Origin: Rodentibacter trehalosifermentans | GTDB taxonomy: Bacteria > Pseudomonadota > Gammaproteobacteria > Enterobacterales > Pasteurellaceae | DNA: 55,894 nt | Assembly: GCF_002000545.1 (NCBI RefSeq) | Contig: NZ_MLHL01000010.1 | Span: forward strand, 1-55,894 | Reading direction: 5' to 3' | Shown: piece by piece, positions 8,796 through 18,873 of the stretch | How the letters are laid out: each line of letters starts with the position of its first letter | Numbering within the stretch: the first letter of the stretch is position 1 | Made by a program: the position numbers and the translations under genes | The notes under the pieces: generated by a model | The model's database searches: none | The model's input: only the letters and a program-made list of their open reading frames with translations | What the model was told of the DNA's origin: nothing

Positions 8796-9104
8796 ATGTC
8801 GTTAGTTAAATTTATCATGGACACCCTAGAGGGATTAAAAGGCAGTGATATTGTGCATTTTGATGTGCGGGGGAAATCCTCTATCACTGAAAATATGGTG
8901 ATCTGTACCGGCACATCAAGCCGTCAAGTGGCGGCGATGGCAGACAATTTAATCGCTGAATGTAAGAAAGCCGGCATCGAAACCTTTGGGGAAGAAGGGA
9001 AAAATACCGCAGATTGGGTTGTGGTCGATTTAGGTCAAACCCTTGTTCATATTATGCAACGGGATGCCCGAGAACTTTATCAATTAGAGAAACTTTGGGC
9101 ATAA
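8796..9104 (+). CDS. rsfS: Ribosome silencing factor RsfS
   Basis: RsfS (YbeB/Iojap family) binds L14 on the 50S subunit and blocks subunit joining under nutrient limitation. The protein has 102 residues, with the conserved segments DIVHFDVRGKSSITENMVICTG near 18-39 and NTADWVVVDLGQTLVHIM near 70-87. The ATG at 8796 has a GGGGA ribosome site. It heads the plus-strand block rsfS-rlmH-mrdA-mrdB-rlpA-dacA, divergent from nudB, with about 160 bases between for promoters in both directions. Confidence 0.96.
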   Translation: MSLVKFIMDTLEGLKGSDIVHFDVRGKSSITENMVICTGTSSRQVAAMADNLIAECKKAGIETFGEEGKNTADWVVVDLGQTLVHIMQRDARELYQLEKLWA

Positions 9105-9157
9105 AGTGCGGTCATAAATACCGTTAAATTTATCCCTCATTTATAGAAGGAAACGTT

Positions 9158-9625
9158 GTGAAAATCACATTAATTGCTGTCGGAACCAAAATGCCTGCCT
9201 GGGTCACCACAGGATTTGCGGAATATCAACGCCGTTTCCCTAAAGATATGCCTTTCGAGCTGATTGAAATTCCGGCCGGAAAGCGAGGCAAAAATGCGGA
9301 TATTAAGCGAATTTTGGAACAAGAAGGCAAGGCAATGCTAAATGCTTGCGGTAAAAGTAAAATCATCACCCTTGATATTCCCGGCAAACCTTGGACAACG
9401 CCGGAGCTTGCCGAGCAATTAGAGGCATGGAAAAATGATGGACGTGATCTGTGCTTGCTCATTGGCGGGCCGGAAGGGCTTTCACCGGAATGTAAAGCGG
9501 CAGCAGAACAAAGTTGGTCACTTTCGCCTTTAACCCTCCCTCACCCGTTGGTGCGTGTGGTCGTGGCAGAAAGTTTATATCGTGCGTGGTCGCTAACAAC
9601 AAACCATCCTTATCATCGAGAATAA
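9158..9625 (+). CDS. rlmH: 23S rRNA pseudouridine1915 N3-methyltransferase RlmH
   Basis: RlmH is a SPOUT-class SAM methyltransferase that methylates pseudouridine 1915 in helix 69 of 23S rRNA. The protein has 155 residues. The SAM-binding knot is visible as LLIGGPEGL near residue 102 and [20 protein letters not shown] near 125-144, and the C-terminal NHPYHRE is characteristic. It starts with GTG, and AGAAGG seven bases upstream supports this. Confidence 0.97.
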   Translation: MKITLIAVGTKMPAWVTTGFAEYQRRFPKDMPFELIEIPAGKRGKNADIKRILEQEGKAMLNACGKSKIITLDIPGKPWTTPELAEQLEAWKNDGRDLCLLIGGPEGLSPECKAAAEQSWSLSPLTLPHPLVRVVVAESLYRAWSLTTNHPYHRE

Positions 9626-9642
9626 AACGCGGTCAATTTTAG

Positions 9643-11601
9643 ATGAATTTAAAAAAGTTCTTCATTGCCCCACCCCATGAGCCGATTCGTGATAAAAAAG
9701 CGGAACGAAATCTTTTTGCACGCCGAACGTTAGTGGCATTTATTGGCATTCTTGCCCTCACCGCCGTGTTATTTGCCAACATCTATCATCTTCAAGTCGT
9801 GAATTTTGATACCTATCAAACCCGCTCTAATGGTAACCGTATCAAACTTTTACCGGTTCCGCCCACCCGTGGGCTGATTTATGATCGTTATGGTGAGCTT
9901 TTAGCCGAAAATCTGACCTTCTTTGGGCTATATATCGTGCCTGAAAAAACAGAAAATTTAGACCGCACTTTTGATGAACTCCGTTATATTGTGGGGCTCA
10001 CGGACGAGGATATTGAAAATTTCAAAAAAGAGCGCCGCCGTGGCACCCGTTACACTTCAATCATGCTCAAACCGAATTTAACGGAAGAACAAATTGCCCG
10101 TTTTGCCGTCAATCAATACCAATTTCCAAGCCTTGAGGTTCGCCCTTATTTTAAACGTAATTACCTCTATGGTGATGTGATGACCCATATTCTCGGCTAT
10201 GTGGGAAAAATTAACGATAAAGATGTTGAGCGGCTGAAAAAAGAGGAAAAATTCACCAATTACGCCGGTTCTCACGATATGGGAAAATTGGGGATTGAAC
10301 GCTATTACGAAGATCAATTACACGGCACAACCGGTTTTGAGGAAGTGGAAATTAACAATCGGGGGAAGGTGGTGCGTAAATTACGGGAACAACCAGCAAT
10401 TGCCGGAAAAAGTATTCACTTAACCATCGATCTTGCGCTTCAACGTTACATCACCGATTTACTGAGCGGACAAAAAGGCGCTGTGGTGGTGTTAGATCCT
10501 AAAGACAGCAGTGTATTAGCTATGGTTTCCACGCCAAGTTATGACAATAATTTATTTGTAGATGGCATTTCTAGTGCAGATTATAAGCGTTTATTAGAAG
10601 ATCCCGCCCGTCCGCTTTATAGCCGTGCAACCCAAGGAGTGTACCCTCCTGCCTCCACCGTAAAACCCTTTATTGCCGTGGCGGCACAAACAGAAAATAT
10701 CGTCAATCAAAATACCACTATCTTTGACCCCGGCTATTGGATCTTGCCAAATACCACAAAACGTTTCCGTGATTGGAAAAAATCCGGACACGGTTATACG
10801 GATTTAAACAAAGCCATTACCGAATCTTCCGATACCTATTTCTATCAAGTGGCTTATAACCTTGGGATCGACCGCTTATCTTCTTGGATGAAACGTTTCG
10901 GTTTTGGTGTGCCAACAGGGATAGAAATTAATGAAGAAGTTTCCGCCAATATGCCCACCAAAGAATGGAAACAAAAACGCTATAAACGCCAATGGGTACA
11001 AGGGGATACCATTTCGGTTGGGATAGGTCAAGGTTATTGGACGGCCACACCACTCCAAGTTGCCAAAGCCACCGCCATTTTAGTCAATAACGGGAAAGTG
11101 AATACCCCTCATTTGATGAAATCCATTGAAGGGGCAACTATTGAACCTTATCGTGATCCCCTACTTTACGAAGATATTACCGAACCGAAGCAGGCCTATT
11201 GGGATGCGGCAAAACGGGGAATGTTTAATGTCGTAAATTCCGCTACCGGGACAGGTCGAAAAGCCTTTGCGGGAACCCACTATCACGTTGCGGGTAAATC
11301 CGGTACAGCACAGGTGTTTAGCTTAAAAGAAAACCAAAAATACAATGCTGCGGGGTTGAAAAAAGAATTACACGATCACGCTTGGTTTACCGCCTATGCG
11401 CCTTATGAAAATCCACAAATGGTGGTGGCGATTATCTTGGAAAATGCCGGCGGAGGTTCAAGCAATGCCGCCCCTGTTGTGCGTCAAATTATGGATTATT
11501 ATCTTAATACACGCTTGCCGGAAATTGTCTGGAAAACCACAACGGATAAAAGCCCAAAAACATCGCAAGAATCATCACCGGAAAACGGACAAATTGAATA
11601 A
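9643..11601 (+). CDS. mrdA: Penicillin-binding protein 2 (elongasome transpeptidase)
   Basis: PBP2 is the class B transpeptidase that cross-links peptidoglycan in the rod complex with RodA and MreB. The protein has 652 residues with one N-terminal membrane anchor (about 27-48), a pedestal domain and the transpeptidase domain. Active-site motifs are intact: Ser338-x-x-Lys341 (PPASTVKPF), Ser395-Ser-Asp397, and Lys552-Ser-Gly-Thr555. The last codon overlaps the mrdB start (TAATG), indicating coupled translation. An uptake sequence at 9962-9970 encodes Asp-Arg-Thr-Phe. Confidence 0.98.
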   Translation: MNLKKFFIAPPHEPIRDKKAERNLFARRTLVAFIGILALTAVLFANIYHLQVVNFDTYQTRSNGNRIKLLPVPPTRGLIYDRYGELLAENLTFFGLYIVPEKTENLDRTFDELRYIVGLTDEDIENFKKERRRGTRYTSIMLKPNLTEEQIARFAVNQYQFPSLEVRPYFKRNYLYGDVMTHILGYVGKINDKDVERLKKEEKFTNYAGSHDMGKLGIERYYEDQLHGTTGFEEVEINNRGKVVRKLREQPAIAGKSIHLTIDLALQRYITDLLSGQKGAVVVLDPKDSSVLAMVSTPSYDNNLFVDGISSADYKRLLEDPARPLYSRATQGVYPPASTVKPFIAVAAQTENIVNQNTTIFDPGYWILPNTTKRFRDWKKSGHGYTDLNKAITESSDTYFYQVAYNLGIDRLSSWMKRFGFGVPTGIEINEEVSANMPTKEWKQKRYKRQWVQGDTISVGIGQGYWTATPLQVAKATAILVNNGKVNTPHLMKSIEGATIEPYRDPLLYEDITEPKQAYWDAAKRGMFNVVNSATGTGRKAFAGTHYHVAGKSGTAQVFSLKENQKYNAAGLKKELHDHAWFTAYAPYENPQMVVAIILENAGGGSSNAAPVVRQIMDYYLNTRLPEIVWKTTTDKSPKTSQESSPENGQIE

Positions 11602-12716
11602 TGGAAGAAAAAACACCACTTTGGCTTCGTTTGTGGAAGTCGTTACACCTAGACTTTTGGCTATTACTCGGGCTTATCGCCATCACAGGCTATGGGATGC
11701 TTGTGCTTTATAGTGCCTCCGGTGCAAGTGAAACAATGTTCCGAAACCGAATTATCCAAGTTTGTCTCGGTTTTATCGTGCTACTTGTGATGGCACAATT
11801 ACCCCCGAAGTTTTATCAGCACATTGCCCCTTACCTTTATCTAATAGGATTTGTATTACTCGTCTTAGTGGATGCCATAGGGACAACCAGTAAAGGCGCA
11901 CAACGTTGGTTGGATCTCGGCTTCGTTCGTTTCCAACCTTCGGAAATTGTAAAACTTGCCGTGCCATTAATGGTAGCGGTTTATCTGGGTAATCGCCCCC
12001 TTCCTCCTAAATTAAGCGAAACCTTTATTGCCATTGCGATGATTCTCATCCCCACATTATTGGTCGCGATCCAACCGGATCTCGGCACTTCAATTCTCGT
12101 TAGTGCTTCAGGTTTATTCGTGGTTTTCCTCGCCGGGATGAGTTGGTGGCTCATTCTTGCCGCCGTAGTAGGATTAGCAGGATTTATCCCCATTATGTGG
12201 CTTTATTTAATGCATGATTATCAACGCACCCGAGTATTAACCTTACTAGACCCGGAAAAAGATCCACTGGGCGCAGGCTATCATATTCTGCAATCTAAAA
12301 TTGCTATTGGCTCAGGGGGGATCTGGGGGAAAGGTTGGATGCAAGGAACGCAATCCCAATTGGAGTTCTTGCCGGAACCCCACACCGATTTTATCTTTGC
12401 CGTGATGAGTGAAGAACATGGTATGGTCGGCTTTGGTATTTTAATTGCGATTTATCTGTTCATTATTGTTCGTGGGTTGATGATTGCTATCAATGCCCAA
12501 ACCTCTTTTGGACGAATTTTAGCGGGGGCAACTACGCTAATTTTTTTCGTGTATTTATTCGTTAATATTGGTATGGTAAGCGGGATTTTACCCGTAGTCG
12601 GTGTGCCATTACCTTTATTTAGCTATGGAGGTACCTCTTATGTGGCGATTATGGCAAGTTTCGGCTTGGTGATGTCCATCCATACACATCGCACAAAATT
12701 TATCAACGGGAACTAA
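11601..12716 (+). CDS. mrdB: Rod-shape peptidoglycan glycosyltransferase RodA
   Basis: RodA is the SEDS-family polymerase that builds glycan strands together with PBP2. The 371-residue protein has about ten membrane segments. SEDS landmarks are visible: AIQPDLGTS near residue 157, [12 protein letters not shown] with the likely catalytic Asp in the large periplasmic loop, EEHGMVGF, and [12 protein letters not shown] near the end. Its ATG shares one base with the mrdA stop, so the two partners are translationally coupled. Confidence 0.98.
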   Translation: MEEKTPLWLRLWKSLHLDFWLLLGLIAITGYGMLVLYSASGASETMFRNRIIQVCLGFIVLLVMAQLPPKFYQHIAPYLYLIGFVLLVLVDAIGTTSKGAQRWLDLGFVRFQPSEIVKLAVPLMVAVYLGNRPLPPKLSETFIAIAMILIPTLLVAIQPDLGTSILVSASGLFVVFLAGMSWWLILAAVVGLAGFIPIMWLYLMHDYQRTRVLTLLDPEKDPLGAGYHILQSKIAIGSGGIWGKGWMQGTQSQLEFLPEPHTDFIFAVMSEEHGMVGFGILIAIYLFIIVRGLMIAINAQTSFGRILAGATTLIFFVYLFVNIGMVSGILPVVGVPLPLFSYGGTSYVAIMASFGLVMSIHTHRTKFINGN

Positions 12717-12769
12717 TTGATGTTTTTAAGGTTCTTATACAAAACATAACTTGATGGAAAATTAACTTT

Positions 12770-13633
12770 ATGACATTCAAAACACCGGTAAAATTGACCG
12801 CACTTTTTTTAACCCTATCAATGGGAATCTCGCCTGTGCAGGCAAAAAATGATACGGATAAATTATATGGCATAAAAGGCGCAAACCTGAGTCGAACGAC
12901 TCCACATAATTCGCCTAAAAGCTATACGGTAAGAGGAAAAACCTATACAACACAAAGCCACACAGCGGCAAAAGAATATTCCAAGGTAGGAGTAGCAAGT
13001 TATTACCATCGAAAATTTCATGGTCGCCGAACCTCCAGTGGTGAAATTTATAATTCAAATCTCTATACTGCGGCACATAAAACTCTACCAATAAATTCTT
13101 ATGCCGTTGTCACTAATTTACGTAATAACCGTAAAACCATTGTCCGCATTAATGATCGTGGTCCCTTTAGCTATGATCGAATCATTGATCTATCTTATGT
13201 GGCAGCGAAAGAAATTGGCTTGATTGCACGAGGCACTGGAAAAGTCAAAGTGGAGGCACTCCATATTGCACCGAATGGTAATATTTCAGGTGCAGGAACG
13301 AAAACCCTTGCTAAATATGCGAAAACAAAGGTTGCTTCCGAGCGCCTTGTCAACATAGAAAAAAATGAAAAAAAAGACCGTCCAAATGCTCCCAAAGCAG
13401 TTAAAGAGCAGTACACCTTAAAAATGCTCAATTTTCCTAGTGAAAAACAAGCGAATAACATCATTACACGCCTCGCACTGGATAATATTAATGCAGAAAT
13501 CAACCATCGTAATGGCAAATATGAAATCCATTTCGGTCCTTTGGAAGATAAACAACGTACCACACAGTTAAAAGCCAAATTACAAAAAATTGCCGGTGAA
13601 AACCCGCTCATCGTTTATACCCATAAAAATTAA
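12770..13633 (+). CDS. rlpA: RlpA-type septal ring protein without lipobox
   Basis: RlpA proteins are double-psi beta-barrel lytic transglycosylases with a SPOR domain that act on denuded glycan at the septum. Here a signal peptide (to about PVQA-KN, residue 25) is followed by the barrel at about 73-164, with the likely catalytic pair His103 and Asp129 (INDRGPF), a Lys/Ala-rich linker, and a C-terminal SPOR domain at about 214-287. Unlike the lipoproteins E. coli and Pseudomonas RlpA, the whole protein contains no Cys, so it cannot be lipidated and should be soluble in the periplasm. An in-frame stop six codons upstream fixes the N-terminus. An uptake sequence encodes Leu-Thr-Ala-Leu in the signal peptide. 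Confidence 0.92.
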   Translation: MTFKTPVKLTALFLTLSMGISPVQAKNDTDKLYGIKGANLSRTTPHNSPKSYTVRGKTYTTQSHTAAKEYSKVGVASYYHRKFHGRRTSSGEIYNSNLYTAAHKTLPINSYAVVTNLRNNRKTIVRINDRGPFSYDRIIDLSYVAAKEIGLIARGTGKVKVEALHIAPNGNISGAGTKTLAKYAKTKVASERLVNIEKNEKKDRPNAPKAVKEQYTLKMLNFPSEKQANNIITRLALDNINAEINHRNGKYEIHFGPLEDKQRTTQLKAKLQKIAGENPLIVYTHKN

Positions 13634-13653
13634 GATTTGATTAAGGAAATACT

Positions 13654-14841
13654 ATGTTAAAGCAAAGTGCTAAACTCACGAAAACCGTTCTTCTTTCAGG
13701 TATGCTTGCTGCCTCTTCCGCAGCTATCGCCCAAGAAGAGATGCAATATGGCATCACGCCACCACAAGTGAATGCGCAAACCTATATTTTGATGGATTAT
13801 TACTCTGGTGCCGTGCTTGCGGCATTAAATCCGGATCAACGCCAATATCCCGCCTCATTAACTAAAATGATGACAAGCTATGTGGTGGGACAAGCCTTAA
13901 GACAAGGGAAAATTCACAATACCGATATGGTGACCATTGGGGAAAGTGCCTGGGGACGCAATTTCCCGGATTCCTCAAAAATGTTCTTAAACCTCAATCA
14001 ACAGGTTTCAGTGCAAGATCTCAATAAAGGGGTGATTATTGTTTCCGGTAATGATGCCAGTGTGGCATTAGCTGAGCATACCTCAGGCACGGTATTAAAC
14101 TTTGTGGATACGATGAATCAATACGTCCAACAATTTGGTTTAAAAAATACCAACTTCACAACCCCCCATGGTTTAGATGATCCAAACCAGTATTCTTCTG
14201 CTCGAGATATGGCGATCATCGGTGCGCATATTATTCGTGATACACCGGAAGAATATAAAATTTATGCCGAAAAAGAGTTCACCTTCAATAAAATCAAACA
14301 ACCTAATCGTAATGGTTTATTGTGGGATAAAACTATGAATGTGGACGGGATGAAAACCGGTCATACCAGTCAGGCAGGCTATAATCTTGTGGCATCGGCA
14401 ACCAATCCAAGCAATATGCGTTTAATTTCCGTGGTGATGGGCGTGCCAACGTATAAAGGTCGTGAAGTAGAAAGTAAGAAATTATTGCAATGGGGCTTTG
14501 CCAACTTTGAAACATTAAAAACCCTTGAAGCCAATAAAGAGGTATCCGAACAACCGGTTTACTATGGCGATGAAGGCAGTGTAAAACTCGGTGTATTACA
14601 AGACAGTTTCATTACCGTACCAAAAGGCAAAAAAGCGGAATTAAAAGCCCGTTATGAATTGGATAACAAATACTTACAAGCGCCATTGGCAAAAGGTCAA
14701 GTGGTGGGGAAAGTGATTTATCAACTTGACGGCAAAGATGTGGCGGTAGTGAATTTACAGGCAATGCAAGAAGTCAAAGAAGGCGGATTTTTTGGCAATG
14801 CGTGGGATTGGTTAGTCCTCACCGTAAAAAGCCTTTTCTAA
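13654..14841 (+). CDS. dacA: D-alanyl-D-alanine carboxypeptidase (PBP5)
   Basis: DacA trims the terminal D-Ala from pentapeptide stems and so limits cross-linking. The protein has 395 residues. A signal peptide ends near AIA-QE (residue 26), then come Ser68-x-x-Lys71 (YPASLTKMM), Ser131-Gly-Asn133 and Lys234-Thr-Gly236, followed by the beta-rich PBP5 C-terminal domain and an amphipathic C-terminal helix (FFGNAWDWLVLTVKSLF) that anchors it to the inner membrane. AAGGAAA lies upstream of the ATG, 20 bases after rlpA. Confidence 0.97.
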   Translation: MLKQSAKLTKTVLLSGMLAASSAAIAQEEMQYGITPPQVNAQTYILMDYYSGAVLAALNPDQRQYPASLTKMMTSYVVGQALRQGKIHNTDMVTIGESAWGRNFPDSSKMFLNLNQQVSVQDLNKGVIIVSGNDASVALAEHTSGTVLNFVDTMNQYVQQFGLKNTNFTTPHGLDDPNQYSSARDMAIIGAHIIRDTPEEYKIYAEKEFTFNKIKQPNRNGLLWDKTMNVDGMKTGHTSQAGYNLVASATNPSNMRLISVVMGVPTYKGREVESKKLLQWGFANFETLKTLEANKEVSEQPVYYGDEGSVKLGVLQDSFITVPKGKKAELKARYELDNKYLQAPLAKGQVVGKVIYQLDGKDVAVVNLQAMQEVKEGGFFGNAWDWLVLTVKSLF

Positions 14842-14900
14842 AACACCTTGAAATTTAACCGCACTTCCCCATTTTATGAGGGTACAGATGATCTCAAACG

Positions 14901-14926
14901 GGGCAGATTTAGGATCTGCCCTTTAT
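14901..14926 (+). terminator. Weak terminator after dacA
   Basis: GGGCAGAT and ATCTGCCC form an 8-bp stem with a 5-base loop, but only CTTTAT follows. It probably reduces rather than stops transcription into ybeD-lipB. Confidence 0.55.
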
Positions 14927-14949
14927 CTCACTCAAAATAGAGCATAATT

Positions 14950-15228
14950 ATGGCAACAGAACAAGATTACGAAAAACTGAAAGAATTAATGGAATTTCCT
15001 GCACCGATGACCTTTAAAGTAGCAGGCATTAATCGTGAAAATTTAGCACAGGACTTAATTGCCGTTGTGCAAAAATATCTCCCGGGGGATTATATTCCCA
15101 AAGAAAAACGCAGTAGCAAAGGCACTTATAATTCGGTTTCCATTGATGTGATTGCCCAAAATTTCGAGCAGGTGGAAACCCTCTATAAGGAACTCGCTAA
15201 AGTTGAAGGCGTTAAAATGGTGATTTAG
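14950..15228 (+). CDS. ybeD: YbeD family protein (UPF0250/DUF493)
   Basis: The 92-residue protein has a ferredoxin-like ACT-type fold known from E. coli YbeD. The conserved [15 protein letters not shown] opening (residues 12-26) and the [13 protein letters not shown] segment identify the family. Its function is unknown; the fixed position between dacA and lipB in gamma-proteobacteria suggests a link to lipoate ligation, an inference only. The stop codon is one base before the lipB ATG, so translation is probably coupled. Confidence 0.95.
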   Translation: MATEQDYEKLKELMEFPAPMTFKVAGINRENLAQDLIAVVQKYLPGDYIPKEKRSSKGTYNSVSIDVIAQNFEQVETLYKELAKVEGVKMVI

Positions 15229-15229
15229 T

Positions 15230-15871
15230 ATGACCGAACGTCAACTTATCGTACGTCAATTAGGCTTACAAGATTATCAAGAAATTTGGCATAAAATGCA
15301 GGATTTTACAGATAATCGTCAAACCGCCACCCTTGATGAAATCTGGTTGGTTGAACACCCCCCGGTGTTTACCCAAGGCCAAGCCGGTAAACCCGAACAC
15401 TTGCTACAAAGTAGCGCAATCCCCGTTGTGCAATCGGATCGGGGTGGGCAAATTACTTATCATGGCCCCGGTCAGCAGGTGATGTATGTGTTAATTGATA
15501 TTCGCCGCCAACAAAACTTAAATGTACGTCAATTAGTGACCGCACTTGAACAATCGGTGGTAAAAACCCTTGCTGATTACGGCATTGAGGGTTACCCCAA
15601 AGCCGATGCGCCCGGTGTCTATATTGATGGAAAAAAAATTTGCTCATTAGGATTGCGTATTCGTAAAGGCTGTTCCTTCCACGGATTAGCTTTTAATATC
15701 AATATGGATTTAACCCCCTTCCATTACATTAATCCTTGTGGCTACGCCGGTTTGGAAATGTGTCAACTCGCTGATTTTATCGAGAAAAAAGAAGCAACCT
15801 TAGAAAAGGTCTCGCCCAAATTAATTAAACACTTTGCCGAGCTTTTGGGCTATAATGCAACGAAAATTTAA
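15230..15871 (+). CDS. lipB: Octanoyl-ACP:protein N-octanoyltransferase
   Basis: LipB transfers octanoate from acyl carrier protein to lipoyl domains, and LipA then adds sulfur. The protein has 213 residues. The catalytic Cys170 (INPCGYAG) and Lys135/136 ([10 protein letters not shown]) correspond to the Cys/Lys pair of the family, and [12 protein letters not shown] near 71-82 is the conserved substrate loop. An uptake sequence near 15540 encodes Thr-Ala-Leu. A terminator lies between lipB and lipA. Confidence 0.97.
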   Translation: MTERQLIVRQLGLQDYQEIWHKMQDFTDNRQTATLDEIWLVEHPPVFTQGQAGKPEHLLQSSAIPVVQSDRGGQITYHGPGQQVMYVLIDIRRQQNLNVRQLVTALEQSVVKTLADYGIEGYPKADAPGVYIDGKKICSLGLRIRKGCSFHGLAFNINMDLTPFHYINPCGYAGLEMCQLADFIEKKEATLEKVSPKLIKHFAELLGYNATKI

Positions 15872-15884
15872 CATCGACAAGAAA

Positions 15885-15908
15885 GAATGCCTCTTCTAGG
15901 CATTTTTC
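15885..15908 (+). terminator. Terminator between lipB and lipA
   Basis: GAATGCCT and AGGCATT(T) form a stem with a five-base loop followed by TTTTT. The lipA ribosome site (TTTAGGAAA) starts directly after the T-run. Confidence 0.8.
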
Positions 15909-15923
15909 TTTAGGAAATAAATC

Positions 15924-16886
15924 ATGTCAACGCCATTTAAAATGGAACGGGGCGTCAAATATCGTGATGCAGCCAAAACCTCCATTATTCCCGTTAAAAA
16001 TATCGATCCAAACCAAGAATTACTAAAAAAACCGGAGTGGATGAAAATCAAGCTACCGGCCAGTTCTGCCAAAATTGAGCGTATCAAAAATGGCATGCGC
16101 CGCCATGGCTTACATTCCGTCTGTGAAGAGGCCTCTTGCCCGAATTTACACGAGTGCTTTAACCACGGCACGGCCACCTTTATGATTTTAGGGGCAATTT
16201 GTACCCGTCGTTGTCCTTTTTGCGATGTGGCTCACGGAAAACCTTTACCGCCCGACCCGGAAGAACCCCGTAAACTGGCTGAAACCATTCAAGATATGCA
16301 ATTAAAGTATGTGGTCATCACCTCGGTAGATAGAGATGATTTACCCGATCGTGGTGCCGGGCATTTTGCTGAATGTGTAAAGGAAGTGCGAGCATTAAAT
16401 CCGGGAATAAAAATTGAAATTTTAGTGCCCGATTTCCGTGGACGCATTACCCAAGCATTGGAAAAATTAAAAGAGAATCCACCTGATGTCTTTAACCATA
16501 ATTTAGAAAATGTGCCCCGTTTATATAAAGAAATTCGTCCGGGTGCCGATTATGCGTGGTCGCTCAAACTCCTGCGTGAATTTAAGGAAATGTTCCCAAA
16601 TATCCCCACTAAATCAGGGCTAATGGTTGGGCTTGGTGAAACCAATGAAGAAATTTTAGAAGTGATGCAAGATCTGCGCGATAACGGGGTAACCATGCTC
16701 ACCTTAGGTCAATATTTACAACCAAGCCGCCACCACCTGCCTGTTGCCCGTTATGTGCCGCCTGAGGAGTTTGATGAATTCCGTGAAAAAGCCAATGCCA
16801 TGGGCTTTGAACATGCCGCTTGCGGGCCATTTGTTCGTTCCTCTTATCATGCGGATCTCCAAGCCAGTGGGGGGCTAGTAAAATAA
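15924..16886 (+). CDS. lipA: Lipoyl synthase (radical SAM)
   Basis: LipA inserts two sulfur atoms into protein-bound octanoyl groups, using one cluster for radical SAM chemistry and sacrificing the other. The protein has 320 residues. The auxiliary cluster ligands are Cys67, Cys72 and Cys78, the radical SAM cluster ligands Cys93, Cys97 and Cys100 (CTRRCPFC), and the C-terminal Arg-Ser-Ser-Tyr motif that caps the auxiliary cluster is present. AGGAAA precedes the ATG. Confidence 0.98.
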   Translation: MSTPFKMERGVKYRDAAKTSIIPVKNIDPNQELLKKPEWMKIKLPASSAKIERIKNGMRRHGLHSVCEEASCPNLHECFNHGTATFMILGAICTRRCPFCDVAHGKPLPPDPEEPRKLAETIQDMQLKYVVITSVDRDDLPDRGAGHFAECVKEVRALNPGIKIEILVPDFRGRITQALEKLKENPPDVFNHNLENVPRLYKEIRPGADYAWSLKLLREFKEMFPNIPTKSGLMVGLGETNEEILEVMQDLRDNGVTMLTLGQYLQPSRHHLPVARYVPPEEFDEFREKANAMGFEHAACGPFVRSSYHADLQASGGLVK

Positions 16887-16920
16887 AACCATGTCAAAAA
16901 TGACCGCACTTTTCTAAACA

Positions 16921-16956
16921 AAATGGGTTGGTATTAAAAATACCAACCCATTTTTT
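16921..16956. terminator. Bidirectional terminator between lipA and yidE
   Basis: AAATGGGTTGGTAT and ATACCAACCCATTT form a perfect 14-bp stem with a five-base loop and T-runs on both strands. It separates the convergent genes. Confidence 0.93.
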
Positions 16957-16973
16957 CTTATCCGAATCTCGCC

Positions 16974-18629
16974 CTAAGCTACCCAAAGTAATACGGCCAA
17001 TAACTGCGGTGAGATAATCCTTAAAAACATCACTAACGGATACACCGTGGCATAAGAAAGTGAAGCAGCCCCATTGTCTTCTTTTATTTCATTCGCAAAG
17101 GCAAGGGCTGGCGGATCAGTCATTGAGCCGGCAAGTAACCCACAAATACTGAGATAATTCAATTTGGCATAGAGGCGGGCAAGAATCCCAACAATCATTA
17201 ATGGGACGAAGGTGATAAACATTCCATAGCCCATCCATTCAAGCCCTGCGCCATTAACGAGGGTATCCACAAAATTCCCCCCGGATTTTAACCCCACCAC
17301 CGCAAGGAAAAGTACGATACCAATTTCACGCAAGGCAAGGTTTGCACTGGGTGGCATAAACCAATAAAGCTTCCCGATACTGCCGATTCTGGCAAGGATT
17401 AATGCCACCACCAGTGGCCCACCGGCTAATCCCAGTTTAAGGGCAACGGGGAAACCCGGAATATAAAAAGGAATAGATCCCAATAAAACCCCTAACCCAA
17501 TACCAAGGAAAACCGGTAACATTTGAACTTGTTGGAGCTTTTGTTGGGCATTGCCGATAATCGAAATGGCGTTATCCAATACATCTGTACGCCCCACCAT
17601 ATGCAACACATCACCAAATTGCAGTGAGGTATTCCCGCTTGGCACCAACTCTACCCCGGTACGATTCAGACGGGAAATTACCACACCGTATTTTTGATGG
17701 ATCTGAAGTGCACGAATTTTTTTCCCCAACACTTTCTCATTGGTCACCACTACCCTTTCGGCACGAATTTCCCCCCCGGCGGAAATAACGGGCATATCCA
17801 CCTCATCGCCAATCACGAGGTGCATTTTTTTCAGTGCCTGTTCATCCCCCACTAAATGCAAAATATCATCAAGGTGAATTTCCGTATCTGCTTTTGGCAC
17901 GATAACTTCTTCACCCCGTTTTAAACGAGAACAAACCACATCCTCATCATCAAATCCCGGTATTTCAATAAGTTTAAGACCATCTAAATTACGGTTGATC
18001 ACTTTCACTGAGATCGTGTGTAAACTTTCTTTCTCTTGCCCGCTTTCCTTGTTGAAACGTTGGGCTTCCTCATCAATTTTTATATGAAAAAATAAACGAA
18101 TCAACCACATTGCCAATAAGATCCCACAAATCCCGAAAGGATAAGCCATCGCATAGGCGATCCCCATTGTTGCGGTGGCCTGTGGCATGCCCAGTTCAGT
18201 CAAAATTTGCTGCCCTGCACCTAAAGAGGGCGTGTTGGTTACTGCACCGGAATAAATGCCTAAGGCAATATCTAAAGGTACATTGGCCGCTTTATGCAAA
18301 ATAAAAACGGATAATGAGCCTATCAGCACAATTAAAATCGCCAACCCATTAAGCTTAAGCCCCGATTGGCGCAAAGAGGCAAAAAAACCCGGCCCCACCT
18401 GAATCCCAATGGTATAAACAAACAAAATCAAACCGAATTCCTGCACAAAATGCAAGGTATGCTCATTAAGGACTAAACCGTATTGATTGGTGAAGTGAGC
18501 CACAATAATCCCACCAAACAACACGCCACCTATGCCAAGACCGACGCCTTTAATCTTCCAATGCCCAATCCATAAGCCGATAACCGCAACAAGGGCAAGG
18601 AGACTAATCGTGATTGCAATTTCACTCAT
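16974..18629 (-). CDS. yidE: Putative transporter YidE (AspT-type, with RCK_C domains)
   Basis: The protein has 551 residues and is strikingly similar throughout to E. coli YidE as I remember it, for example [20 protein letters not shown]-like and [14 protein letters not shown] segments. Two sets of five to six membrane segments flank two central RCK_C (TrkA-C) domains at about 200-370. Relatives include the aspartate:alanine exchanger AspT; the substrate of YidE is unknown. I start at the ATG at 18629, because GAGGT lies five bases upstream and the product begins MSEIAIT; an ATG 15 bases upstream lacks a ribosome site. Confidence 0.9.
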   Translation of the reverse strand: MSEIAITISLLALVAVIGLWIGHWKIKGVGLGIGGVLFGGIIVAHFTNQYGLVLNEHTLHFVQEFGLILFVYTIGIQVGPGFFASLRQSGLKLNGLAILIVLIGSLSVFILHKAANVPLDIALGIYSGAVTNTPSLGAGQQILTELGMPQATATMGIAYAMAYPFGICGILLAMWLIRLFFHIKIDEEAQRFNKESGQEKESLHTISVKVINRNLDGLKLIEIPGFDDEDVVCSRLKRGEEVIVPKADTEIHLDDILHLVGDEQALKKMHLVIGDEVDMPVISAGGEIRAERVVVTNEKVLGKKIRALQIHQKYGVVISRLNRTGVELVPSGNTSLQFGDVLHMVGRTDVLDNAISIIGNAQQKLQQVQMLPVFLGIGLGVLLGSIPFYIPGFPVALKLGLAGGPLVVALILARIGSIGKLYWFMPPSANLALREIGIVLFLAVVGLKSGGNFVDTLVNGAGLEWMGYGMFITFVPLMIVGILARLYAKLNYLSICGLLAGSMTDPPALAFANEIKEDNGAASLSYATVYPLVMFLRIISPQLLAVLLWVA

Positions 18630-18873
18630 AGTGACCTCATTCATTAAATTTACCTAAAAAGGATTATAACAACTTGATTTTTTGAAAACTTAACCAAACT
18701 CAAAAAATGATAACTTAATCACATTTTTTTCTTGCTTAATCACAAACTCTACCTAAAATGACCGCACTTTGTTTTTTACCCCTGATTATGTCAAACGCAA
18801 GACATCGCCTTGCCAATCAACCAAATGAAATTGGACAAAGGCAACATAATAGGGTTTATTGACGGATACTTTT
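18630..18873. other. Divergent promoter region yidE / ABC protein
   Basis: This AT-rich spacer between divergent genes holds one uptake sequence at about 18760. No clear operator, riboswitch or RNA gene was seen. Confidence 0.5.

Noticed and set aside
8627-8809. 60-codon plus-strand reading frame between nudB and rsfS
   Set aside because: It overlaps the rsfS start and the divergent promoter region and has no features of a gene.
13195-13611. 138-codon minus-strand reading frame
   Set aside because: It is antisense to the rlpA barrel and SPOR domains; no ribosome site.
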